Source: JANSYL01 sp963921255
GTDB lineage: Bacteria > Pseudomonadota > Alphaproteobacteria > Rhodobacterales > Rhodobacteraceae
Length of the DNA: 64,000 nucleotides
NCBI GenBank assembly: GCA_963921255.3
Contig: CAWUEW020000003.1
Span: forward strand, 124,001 to 188,000
Direction of reading: 5' to 3'
Numbering within the stretch: position 1 is the stretch's first letter; each line of letters begins with the position of its first letter. Positions 9,208 through 17,142 of the stretch are shown one piece after another. The notes below the pieces were generated by a model, which saw only the letters and a list, made by a program, of their open reading frames with translations, made no database searches and was not told the origin of the DNA. The translations under genes and the position numbers were made by a program.

Positions 9208-10616
9208 CTCAGCTTGTCTCCGATCAGGAATTCTGCGGCCCGGTCGAGGCGGATATGCGGGGGGCCTTCCCCGGGGCGCAGCGACAGCGGCGCGGGGGCA
9301 AACCGCATGATGCCATAATCGCCGTCCAGCCAGTCTGTGGCCCCGGATTGGGCCGGCGCGATCAGGGCGGACGGATCTTCGGGCAGGTCGCCCGGATGCA
9401 GTGCGGCCTGCGCCCCGGTGTCCAGAAGCGCGCCGCGCACCAGATCGCGCTCAACGCCTTTCACCGTGCGGGTTTCCTCCACCGTGGCACGCAGGGCGGC
9501 CAGTGCCATCGCGTCCGTCGTGGCCCCGGCAAAATCGGCACGGCGGCGGGCTTCGGAGACCAAGGCCGCCATGATGCCGGCCAGCCGGTCATGCTGGCTG
9601 TGATGCAGGTGATCGGCCTTGGTCGCCGCAAACAGGATCTTGTCGACGCGCTTGCCCAGAATGGCGCTGAGAAAGGCGTTTCGACCCGGCCGGAACGCCC
9701 CGAGGATCGCCGCCATCGTCTGGCGCAGATCCTCCATGGCGCGCGGGCCCGCGTGGATCGCACCGAGGGCATCGACCAGGACGATCTGTCGGTCGATCCG
9801 GGCGAAATGGGCGCGGAAGAAGGGTTTCACGACCTTCGTCCCGTAGGCATCAAAGCGCCGCGCGAATTCCCGCGCAAGGGAGCCGCGTGGGCTGTCCGAC
9901 GGCGGCAAGGGCGCAAAGGTCAGGGCGGGACTGCCATCCAGATCCCCGGGCAGGAGAAAGCGGCCCGGCGTGCAATCGGAATAGCCGGCTGCGCGGGCGG
10001 CATGCAGGTACTGGGTCCAAAGCTTGGCCAGTTTGCTGGCCGTGCCTTCATCCAGCTTGTCGCTTGGGTCGAGATCGGCCAGCGCGGCGAGATACGGTTG
10101 CGCCTCGGACCGGCTTTCGGCGCGGGCGAGGGCGCGCTCGGACCATGCGGCAAAACTCAGGTCCAGCAGGGCGAGATCCAGCAACCATTCGCCGGGGTAG
10201 TCCACGATGTCCAGATGGATGGTGCGCGGCCCGCTGATCCCGGACAAAAGCCCCTTGGGTCGCACCCGGAGAGACAGGCGCAACTCTGATACCGCACGGG
10301 TCGACTCGGGCCAGTGCGGGGTCGGGCCGGTCATGGCGGCGAGGTGGCTTTCGAAATCAAACCGGGGGACGGTGTCGTCAGGCTGCGGTTGCAGATAGGC
10401 GGCTTCGATCCGGCCAGCGCGGGCGGCCTCGAGCCCGGGCATCCGACCCCGATCCAGAAGGTTGGCCACAAGCGAGGTGATGAACACGGTCTTTCCCGCG
10501 CGCGACAGGCCCGTCACCCCAAGGCGGATCACGGGTTCGAACAGGGTCTCACTGACCCCTTGGGAGACTGTTTCGAGACTGCGGCCAAGCGCGTCCGCGA
10601 CCGTACCAATGACCAA
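9204..10616 (-). CDS. YcjX-family P-loop GTPase
   Basis: The 470-residue product has the Walker A motif GLSRAGKT at about residues 35-42 followed by VFITSLVANLL, the signature start of YcjX proteins. The later segment IHLDIVDYPGEWLLDL fits the G3 region. The frame opens with TTG at 10616, and an AGAGG site lies about 9 nt upstream; no ATG allows a full P-loop domain, so I accept the TTG. It is the first gene of a four-gene leftward operon with ycjF, chaC and the cNMP/TrxR-like gene. It is divergent from truA across 105 bp, which must hold both promoters. Confidence 0.88.
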   Translation of the reverse strand: MVIGTVADALGRSLETVSQGVSETLFEPVIRLGVTGLSRAGKTVFITSLVANLLDRGRMPGLEAARAGRIEAAYLQPQPDDTVPRFDFESHLAAMTGPTPHWPESTRAVSELRLSLRVRPKGLLSGISGPRTIHLDIVDYPGEWLLDLALLDLSFAAWSERALARAESRSEAQPYLAALADLDPSDKLDEGTASKLAKLWTQYLHAARAAGYSDCTPGRFLLPGDLDGSPALTFAPLPPSDSPRGSLAREFARRFDAYGTKVVKPFFRAHFARIDRQIVLVDALGAIHAGPRAMEDLRQTMAAILGAFRPGRNAFLSAILGKRVDKILFAATKADHLHHSQHDRLAGIMAALVSEARRRADFAGATTDAMALAALRATVEETRTVKGVERDLVRGALLDTGAQAALHPGDLPEDPSALIAPAQSGATDWLDGDYGIMRFAPAPLSLRPGEGPPHIRLDRAAEFLIGDKLR

Positions 10617-10721
10617 AGTTGCGGACCTCTGCCGTTGTGGTGCCCCCTAAGGGTAAGCATCCCGCCGCCACATTGCGAGGGGGCGATTGCACCAGCTTTC
10701 CCATTGCGCTAGGCGCGGACC

Positions 10722-11501
10722 ATGCCCCGTTATGCCATGCAGCTTGAATACCACGGCGCGCCCTTCGCCGGGTGGCAGCGCCAGGCCGACCAGCCTTCGG
10801 TTCAAGGCGCGGTCGAGGCGGCGCTTGCCGCGCTCGAGGATGACGTGCCCTCGATCGCCGCCGCGGGGCGCACAGATGCGGGCGTTCATGCCACCGGGCA
10901 GGTGGCCCATTGCGACATGGCCAAGACCTGGAGCCCGTTTCGCCTGTCCGAGGCGGTGAACTGGCATTTGAAGCCTGAGCCGGTTGCCGTGGTGGCCTGC
11001 GCTGCCGTGCCCGATGCATGGCACGCCCGGTTTTCAGCGATTGAGCGACGTTATACCTACCGGGTGATCTGTCGCCGCGCGCCGCTCGTGCACGCGGCAG
11101 GGCTTGCGTGGCAGGTGCGCGGAGATTTGCAGCTTGCGCCGATGCGGGCGGCAGCGGCCCATCTGGTCGGGCGGCACGACTTTACCACGTTTCGCGCCTC
11201 GATCTGCCAGGCCAACAGTCCCATCAAGACCCTGGACGCGGTGGACGTCGAACAGGTTGACCTGCCCCACGGGACCGAGTTCCGCTTTCATCTGCGGGCG
11301 CGGTCCTTTCTGCACAACCAGGTGCGGTCGATCGTCGGCACGCTCGAGCGTGTAGGCGCCGGAGCGTGGTCGCCCGAAGATGTGCGCGACGCGCTGGCCG
11401 CCGCCGACCGTGCGGCCTGCGGGCCGGTGGCGCCGCCCGAGGGGTTGTATCTGACAGGGGTTGGCTACCCCGAGGATGTCTTTGCGGGCGGCACAGCCTA
11501 G
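10722..11501 (+). CDS. truA: tRNA pseudouridine(38-40) synthase TruA
   Basis: The 259-residue product is full length for TruA. The catalytic motif GRTDAGVHA is at residues 49-57 with the nucleophile Asp52, and the C-terminal RARSFLHNQVRSIVGTL motif is present. It converts uridine to pseudouridine in the tRNA anticodon stem-loop (positions 38-40). It is a single gene, divergent from ycjX; its stop overlaps by 4 nt the stop of the convergent DUF2235 gene. Confidence 0.96.
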   Translation: MPRYAMQLEYHGAPFAGWQRQADQPSVQGAVEAALAALEDDVPSIAAAGRTDAGVHATGQVAHCDMAKTWSPFRLSEAVNWHLKPEPVAVVACAAVPDAWHARFSAIERRYTYRVICRRAPLVHAAGLAWQVRGDLQLAPMRAAAAHLVGRHDFTTFRASICQANSPIKTLDAVDVEQVDLPHGTEFRFHLRARSFLHNQVRSIVGTLERVGAGAWSPEDVRDALAAADRAACGPVAPPEGLYLTGVGYPEDVFAGGTA

Positions 11502-12586
11502 ACTGTCGGCACGGGATCATCCCTGTCGTCGGCGGGTTGGGAGAGGGCCTTGCCGCGGGGGGTGTTTTGGGCCGTGATATGCAGGCGCTCCGATGGGTCC
11601 GAGCCCACCCGGCGCCGGCGCCGCATCAGGAACAGCTTTTGCCAGCCCCTGTAATTCCCCACCGAAGGGGCCGATGCATCCGCCGGGAAGCGGCTGTCCC
11701 ACCCCTGCGGCAGCGCGATCCCGGCACCGCGAAGTTCTGCCAGCATCCAGTTGAGCGACACGTTGGCCAGTGGCCGTGGCGCGAAAAAGCCGTTCAGGTG
11801 CCCGCCGATATCCCCGTGCGTGCCTTTGAACCACATCTGGACGACACGACCGGTGGCGGCATCCTCAGGCTCCGTGTTCCGCAACACAGGCGCGAAGGCG
11901 GCGCGCGTTTCGTTCAGCGCAAGCGCTTGGCGGGCCGTGGTCGTCGCCGCACCGAGCGTGTGGTCGTGATACGGGTGCACCTCGGGCATGAAGCGCCAGA
12001 TCCCCGGCCACCGAATGCCAAGCGCACGCACCGTGTCGAACACGCCGAGGAAATGGATCGGGACATCGGTGTGGCAATACGATTGTCGCAGGCTTTGCGC
12101 GGCGGGACTGTGCGGGGCGTTGCGGTAGTGCTCGTACACCGTTTCCAACCGCCCGGCGTCAAGATGCTGATCCCGCAGAAGCCCCATCCGGTCGATCAGA
12201 CCGGCCAGAGATCGGACCGCATACGCGCCGCGCGAATAGCCCAACAGGACGATCCTGTCGCCGGGTTGGTAGTTCCGGGCCAGAAAGCTGTAGGCGCGTT
12301 TGATCTGCCGGTTGATCCCCACACCGGCCAACACCTCGGGCGCGCGCCGAACGCCCTGCCATTGAATGCCGGGTTCGTAGTAGACACAGACCGGGGCGTC
12401 CGGCGGCAGGTCCAGCAACAGGCGATAGGTCAGCCCGATATTCGTTTCGCACCCGGGCTTGAGCGACGACATTGTGCCGTCAAGCAGCACAATATGCGTT
12501 TCAATCGTTTGTGGGGTTGGCCGCGGCGCAGGGCGCGGCGACCGAAACCCGGCAAGCCAGGTCCAGAAGCCGCTATTCCGCGGCAA
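11498..12586 (-). CDS. DUF2235 alpha/beta-hydrolase (Tle1-like phospholipase fold)
   Basis: The product carries the DUF2235 hallmarks: an early VLLDGTMSSL (about residues 33-42), the distal ETNIGLTYRLL segment, and the nucleophile elbow GYSRGAY with Ser118. Such domains are found in type VI lipase effectors (Tle1) but also in many stand-alone cytoplasmic proteins. No T6SS gene, immunity gene or signal peptide is visible here, so an effector role is not supported. The start is uncertain. The open frame reaches 12673, but that would overlap the upstream gene by about 100 nt. I chose TTG at 12586, which overlaps that gene's stop by 14 nt and gives 362 residues; a GTG near 12496 is another possibility. 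Confidence 0.75.
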   Translation of the reverse strand: MPRNSGFWTWLAGFRSPRPAPRPTPQTIETHIVLLDGTMSSLKPGCETNIGLTYRLLLDLPPDAPVCVYYEPGIQWQGVRRAPEVLAGVGINRQIKRAYSFLARNYQPGDRIVLLGYSRGAYAVRSLAGLIDRMGLLRDQHLDAGRLETVYEHYRNAPHSPAAQSLRQSYCHTDVPIHFLGVFDTVRALGIRWPGIWRFMPEVHPYHDHTLGAATTTARQALALNETRAAFAPVLRNTEPEDAATGRVVQMWFKGTHGDIGGHLNGFFAPRPLANVSLNWMLAELRGAGIALPQGWDSRFPADASAPSVGNYRGWQKLFLMRRRRRVGSDPSERLHITAQNTPRGKALSQPADDRDDPVPTV

Positions 12587-14870
12587 TGGCCTCGGCCTGT
12601 TGCAACATCGTCCACACACGGGACGGGGTGAATGGCATGTCGACCGACTGAATGCCGAGCGGCCAAAGCGCATCCTGTACCGCGTTCGCCACGGCGGCCA
12701 AGGCGCCGACCGTGCCGGCCTCGCCGCACCCCTTCATCCCAAGCGGATTGGCCGTGGACGGCACAGGCTCGGTGTAGAAGGCAACGAACGGTGTGTCATC
12801 GGCCCGCGGCATCCCGTAATCCATGAAGGTCGCGGTCAGAAGCTGACCGTCCGCGTCATAGACCGTGTGCTCGGTGATGGCTTGGCCGATCCCTTGCACC
12901 ACACCTCCATGGACCTGGCCTTCGGCCAGCATCGGGTTCATCAGGTTGCCGAAATCATCCACGACCGTGTAGCGCACGACCGAGGTTGCGCCCGTGGCGC
13001 GGTCGATTTCAATCTCGGCCACATGGCAACCATTCGGGTAGGAGCGCCCGGGCAGCGTGATCGACTTGGTGGCCTTGCAGAGCTCTGGCTTGCCGGCCTC
13101 ACGCGCCTTCGCGGCAGCTTCAAGCAGGGTGATCACGACATTCGATCCGGGGGCGCGGAACACGCCCTCTTCGGGATCAAAGCTGATGTCGCGCGTGTCC
13201 ATGTCGTCCTCAAGGAAGGCGGTCAGCTGAGACATAAGCACCTCACCGGTTTCCCGCATCGCCATTCCCTGAACTGTGACCGAGCGTGATCCACCCGTGC
13301 CGCCGCCGGTTGCGATCTGGTCGCTGTCGCCTTGGACGATGGTGATATCCTCCAGCGGCAGGCCGGTCTGATCGTGCAGCAGTTGGGCATAGACCGTCTC
13401 GTGGCCCTGGCCGTTGGACTGCGTGCCGACATAGAGCGTCGCACCCGTTGCCGTGATCTCGATCGTGGCGGTTTCATCGGCGCTGCCGAGGATGCTTTCG
13501 ATATAGTAGCACACCCCCAGGCCGCGCAGCTTGCCGTCGGCTTCGGCAGCGCTACGGCGCGCCGGGAAGCCGGCCATGTCGGCTTCGGCCTCGGCCCGGT
13601 CGAGCACCCGGTGGAAATCGCCCACATCGTAAAGTTCGCCCGTTGCGCTGCGATAAGGGAACTGGTCGGAGGGAATGAAACTTTTGCGCCGCAGATCCAA
13701 CGGGTCGACGCCCAGTTGACGCGCGGCGTGGTCCATCGCCCGTTCCAGCGCATAGATGGCTTCGGGGCGCCCGGCACCACGGTAGGCATCCACCTGCGTT
13801 GTATTGGTATAGACGCCCCGGTTGCGGAAATAGGCATCCTGCACGTCATAGGTGCCGGTCAAAACCTTCGAGAACAGGGACGATTGGATGTTCTGACCGA
13901 ATTGCGAATTGTAAGCACCCATGTTCGAGACGCTGTCGCATTCAAAGGCCACCATCTTGTGGGCCGCATCGAACCCCAGACGCGTGGTGACATGCAGATC
14001 GCGGCCCGCATTGTCCGACAGCATGGCCTCGGTCCGGTCCGACATCCACCGCACCGGCCGGCCCTGGGTTTTGGCGGCGAGCGCGGTCAGAAGGTATTCG
14101 GGGTAGCCCATCGCCTTCATGCCAAAGCCACCGCCCACATCGGGGTTGGTGGTGCGAATTTCGGCGGGATCGACCCCAAGCCAACGGGCGAGGTCCTTTT
14201 TCATGTCCCACACGCCTTGTCCGTTGAAGGCCAGATGGATGCGCCCGTCTTCAAGTTCGGCGAAACAGCCGCGCGGTTCCGTGCTGTTGACGATGACCCG
14301 GTTGTCGTAGGTCGTCAGTTCGACGACATGTGCCGCAGCCGCCATCGCGGCGCGGGCGGCGTCTTCGTCGCCGATGGCCCAATCGTAGGCCACGTTGTCG
14401 GGGGCCGCCGCGTGCAGCACCTCGCCGCCGGGGGCGATATCCGTCTTGGCGGGCAGGTCGTCGATGTCGAGTTCGATCATCTCCGCCGCGTCCTTCGCCG
14501 CAGCGAGGCTGTCTGCAACGATGAAGGCCACAGCTTCGCCGACAAAGCGCACGCGGCCTTCGGCCAAGATCGGACGGTCGGGCGATGCCCCGCGGGACCC
14601 GTCGCGGTTGTCCATGATCGAGGCACGCATCTTGTTGCGCAGCCCGCGCTCGGCCAGATCGGCCGCGGTCAGGATCAGGTGGACCCCCGGCATGTCCGCA
14701 GCATCGGCCGTGTTCAGGGCGTCGATCGTGCCATGCGCCATGGTGCTGCGCATGACGAACGCATGGAGTGCATCCGCCGGTGCGATGTCGTCAATGTAGC
14801 GTCCCTGGCCGGTCAAAAAGCGGCTGTCTTCCAGCCGGCGGATCGGTTGACTGCTGCCGAATTTGGTCAT
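12573..14870 (-). CDS. Molybdopterin-binding large subunit, xanthine dehydrogenase/CO dehydrogenase family (form II CoxL-like)
   Basis: The 765-residue product is full length for the molybdenum hydroxylase large subunit. Residues 10-130 are the a/b hammerhead domain and the rest binds the molybdopterin cofactor. The active-site loop reads AYRGAGR (362-368), the form II version; true form I CO dehydrogenase has AYRCSFR with a catalytic cysteine. The catalytic glutamate motif GCGEAG lies at 714-719. Genes for the FAD (CoxM) and 2Fe-2S (CoxS) subunits are absent on both sides, so the partner subunits must be elsewhere. ATG 14870 has AAGGGG 9 nt upstream; the longer frame opens with GTG. Substrate is unknown and is probably not CO. 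Confidence 0.9.
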   Translation of the reverse strand: MTKFGSSQPIRRLEDSRFLTGQGRYIDDIAPADALHAFVMRSTMAHGTIDALNTADAADMPGVHLILTAADLAERGLRNKMRASIMDNRDGSRGASPDRPILAEGRVRFVGEAVAFIVADSLAAAKDAAEMIELDIDDLPAKTDIAPGGEVLHAAAPDNVAYDWAIGDEDAARAAMAAAAHVVELTTYDNRVIVNSTEPRGCFAELEDGRIHLAFNGQGVWDMKKDLARWLGVDPAEIRTTNPDVGGGFGMKAMGYPEYLLTALAAKTQGRPVRWMSDRTEAMLSDNAGRDLHVTTRLGFDAAHKMVAFECDSVSNMGAYNSQFGQNIQSSLFSKVLTGTYDVQDAYFRNRGVYTNTTQVDAYRGAGRPEAIYALERAMDHAARQLGVDPLDLRRKSFIPSDQFPYRSATGELYDVGDFHRVLDRAEAEADMAGFPARRSAAEADGKLRGLGVCYYIESILGSADETATIEITATGATLYVGTQSNGQGHETVYAQLLHDQTGLPLEDITIVQGDSDQIATGGGTGGSRSVTVQGMAMRETGEVLMSQLTAFLEDDMDTRDISFDPEEGVFRAPGSNVVITLLEAAAKAREAGKPELCKATKSITLPGRSYPNGCHVAEIEIDRATGATSVVRYTVVDDFGNLMNPMLAEGQVHGGVVQGIGQAITEHTVYDADGQLLTATFMDYGMPRADDTPFVAFYTEPVPSTANPLGMKGCGEAGTVGALAAVANAVQDALWPLGIQSVDMPFTPSRVWTMLQQAEAIAAE

Positions 14871-14966
14871 GCGTCGCACCCCTTTTGGTTCGCGGTCCCT
14901 TTGGAACGCGACACTAGGCGTGTTGGCGGCGCTGTCCAGATCGGAACAGCGGCAAAGCGGTGGATA

Positions 14967-17132
14967 TCAGTCGATGATGTCGACAAAGGGGGCGCCCGCC
15001 TTGAGGCGCCCGATCCGGAATGCGGTCTGCCCGCCGGTTGCGGTGCGGTCCAGAATACCCTGGGTTTGATCGGGTGGCACAGCCGCGAGGAACCCGCCAC
15101 AGGTTTGCGGATCGTTCAGGAGGGCGGCCCGGGCGCTGTCGTGTGGGGACATGCGCGCCGCGGTCGCCTGAACGTTTTCGGCCCACAGCGTGGCGCGCAC
15201 CCCGGCAGTGGTCATCGCTTCGGCCCCGGCCAGAAGGGGCACGGCATCGAGGTCAAGCTCGGCTGCAACCCGCGACGCGTCACAGATGTTCAGCAGATGC
15301 CCCGCGAGACCAAAGCCCGTGACATCCGTCATGGCATGGGCGGTTTCCGCAAGGCAGGCGGCGGCCTGTGCCTGAGACCGGCCAAGCAGGGTCCACAGGG
15401 CGGCGATGTCCGCGCCCGGGGCGCGCCCCTGCATTTCAGCGGCCATGAGCGTGCCACTGCCCAAGCCTCGAGTCAGGATCAGATCGTCACCCGCCTGCGC
15501 GCCCGCCAGTGTGATTGCAGGACGGTCCAGAACCCCGGTCACGGTGAAGCCTATGGTCAGTTCACGGCCCATCGACGAATGCCCGCCTGCGATCTCGGCC
15601 CCGTGCTCGGCAAACACGGTGCGCGCGGTGTCCATCACCTCGGCCATCCAACCGGCCTGGAGCGCCGGGTCCAGCCTTGGCAGGATCACGGTGGCGAGCC
15701 CGACCTGCGGCGTCGCCCCCATGGCCCAGACATCGCCCAACGCGTGCAGGGCCGCGGCTCGCGTCACCAGAACGGGATCTTCGGCGAAGGCCCGCAGGTG
15801 GTCGGTGGACAGCACCATCCGCTGATCGCCCAACCGCAAAACGGCGGCGTCATCCCCCACAGTCGTTTCGACATCCGGGCGCGACAGTCCGGGCGCAAAG
15901 ACAGGCCCAAGGGCCGTTGATCCCAGTTTGGCTCCGCAGCCGCCACAGGGCGCGGGCCCTGCGAGCGCCCGGGCCACCCCCCGTGCCGCGGATTTGGGCA
16001 CGATTGGCGCGGGCATGGCGGGCAGGGCGCGGAACTTGTCCATGAATTTCTGGTCGATGCGATCCTTCCAGCGCCACATCATCGGCCCGGCCAATGTGAG
16101 GCCGGCCTTTTCCGCCAGGGCCGATTTGCCACCGAGCGAGACCAGCTTGAGGAAGTCGCGCTGTGGGGTGAAGGCTTTTCGCTGCAGACCGACAAGGTCG
16201 GCCCGAAGGTTATGGGCCAGGATCGGTGCGGCCCGCACGGCGAAGACCCCGGCCTTTGGTCGCGGACTTGCGGTCAGGTGGACGCAATCCCCTGCGCCGT
16301 AGATCTCGGGGTGCGAGGTTGATCGCAACTGGGCGTCGACGGTCACGAATCCATCCTGATGGTCCAGACCACAGCGCGCCACCCAAGCGTGTGGCACCGC
16401 CCCCGCCGCGCCCAGAACGAAATCTGCCGCGACGCGGTCGCCCATGTCCGAAAGAACCCCCTCGGCGTCGACTTCCGAGACGGGGGTGTCGGGCCTCAAT
16501 TGAATGCTGGCATCGGCCAGCGCGGCCATCAGGTGCCGCCGTGCCCCCGCAGCACTCCGGGCGAGGATGTCGCTCCGGTCGATGAGTGTGATCTGTGCCG
16601 GGCGCCCGAGGCCCTTCATGCGGTGTGCGCAGGCGAGCACCACTTCGACCCCGGCAATTCCACCGCCGATGACGGCGATGCGGGCCGGGCCAGTGCCTTG
16701 GCAAAAGGTGGTCCACCTGTCGGCGAAACCTGCCAGCGGTTTGGCCGGGACACCGAACTGGGTGAAACCGGGCAAATCGTCCATGCGGGACGTGATGCCG
16801 ATGTCGATCGACAAAAGGTCATAGGCGATGGGCGGCCGCCCTGGAACGGCGACCGTTTTCGCAACCGGGTCGATGCCCTCCGCTGCGCCCAGGATCAGCC
16901 GGGCCCCTGCGAACCGGGCGAGCTTCACAAGGTCGATGTCCAGCGCATCGCGCGCGTAGTGCCCGGCGATGAAGCCCGGCAACATGCCGGAATAGGGCGC
17001 GGTCGGGCCGGGATTGATGAGCGTCAGGCGGACCCCCGGCACAGGCCGCATGCCAAACATGCGCAGCACCAGCGCGTGGGTGTGCCCGCCGCCGATCAGG
17101 ACCAGCTCTTTCACGATGGGTATATCAATCAT
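14967..17132 (-). CDS. selD: Selenide, water dikinase fused to an N-terminal FAD/NAD dehydrogenase domain
   Basis: The 721-residue product has two parts. Residues 1-380 are a pyridine nucleotide-disulfide oxidoreductase of the NADH dehydrogenase type (LVLIGGGHTHALVL at the N-terminus, VIGGGIAGVEVV near 154-165, YGAGDC near 278-283). Residues 392-721 are SelD, with the active-site segment CGGCGAKLG (Cys396, Cys399), the metal/ATP motif VGDDAA and EIAGGHSSMG. SelD makes selenophosphate from selenide and ATP for selenocysteine or 2-selenouridine. Fusions of this architecture are known in cyanobacteria and some proteobacteria; the oxidoreductase is thought to supply reduced selenium. The ATG at 17132 is 11 nt after the hrpB stop, with an AGGG site upstream. 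No selA, selB, selC or mnmH is in the window. Confidence 0.92.
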   Translation of the reverse strand: MIDIPIVKELVLIGGGHTHALVLRMFGMRPVPGVRLTLINPGPTAPYSGMLPGFIAGHYARDALDIDLVKLARFAGARLILGAAEGIDPVAKTVAVPGRPPIAYDLLSIDIGITSRMDDLPGFTQFGVPAKPLAGFADRWTTFCQGTGPARIAVIGGGIAGVEVVLACAHRMKGLGRPAQITLIDRSDILARSAAGARRHLMAALADASIQLRPDTPVSEVDAEGVLSDMGDRVAADFVLGAAGAVPHAWVARCGLDHQDGFVTVDAQLRSTSHPEIYGAGDCVHLTASPRPKAGVFAVRAAPILAHNLRADLVGLQRKAFTPQRDFLKLVSLGGKSALAEKAGLTLAGPMMWRWKDRIDQKFMDKFRALPAMPAPIVPKSAARGVARALAGPAPCGGCGAKLGSTALGPVFAPGLSRPDVETTVGDDAAVLRLGDQRMVLSTDHLRAFAEDPVLVTRAAALHALGDVWAMGATPQVGLATVILPRLDPALQAGWMAEVMDTARTVFAEHGAEIAGGHSSMGRELTIGFTVTGVLDRPAITLAGAQAGDDLILTRGLGSGTLMAAEMQGRAPGADIAALWTLLGRSQAQAAACLAETAHAMTDVTGFGLAGHLLNICDASRVAAELDLDAVPLLAGAEAMTTAGVRATLWAENVQATAARMSPHDSARAALLNDPQTCGGFLAAVPPDQTQGILDRTATGGQTAFRIGRLKAGAPFVDIID

Positions 17133-17142
17133 CGCATCAGCC

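Noticed and set aside
11498..12586. DUF2235 protein as a type VI effector
   Set aside because: No T6SS structural or immunity gene is nearby and no PAAR/MIX or signal sequence is visible, so a stand-alone enzyme is more likely.
12573..14870. True CO dehydrogenase (form I) large subunit
   Set aside because: The active-site loop is AYRGAGR, not AYRCSFR, and the small subunits are absent.
13332..15920. Very long open frame (862 codons) on the plus strand opposite the CoxL and SelD genes
   Set aside because: It is antisense to two genes with clear catalytic motifs; its product is low-complexity His/Gly/Arg-rich with no domain. High-GC genes create such shadows in one antisense frame.
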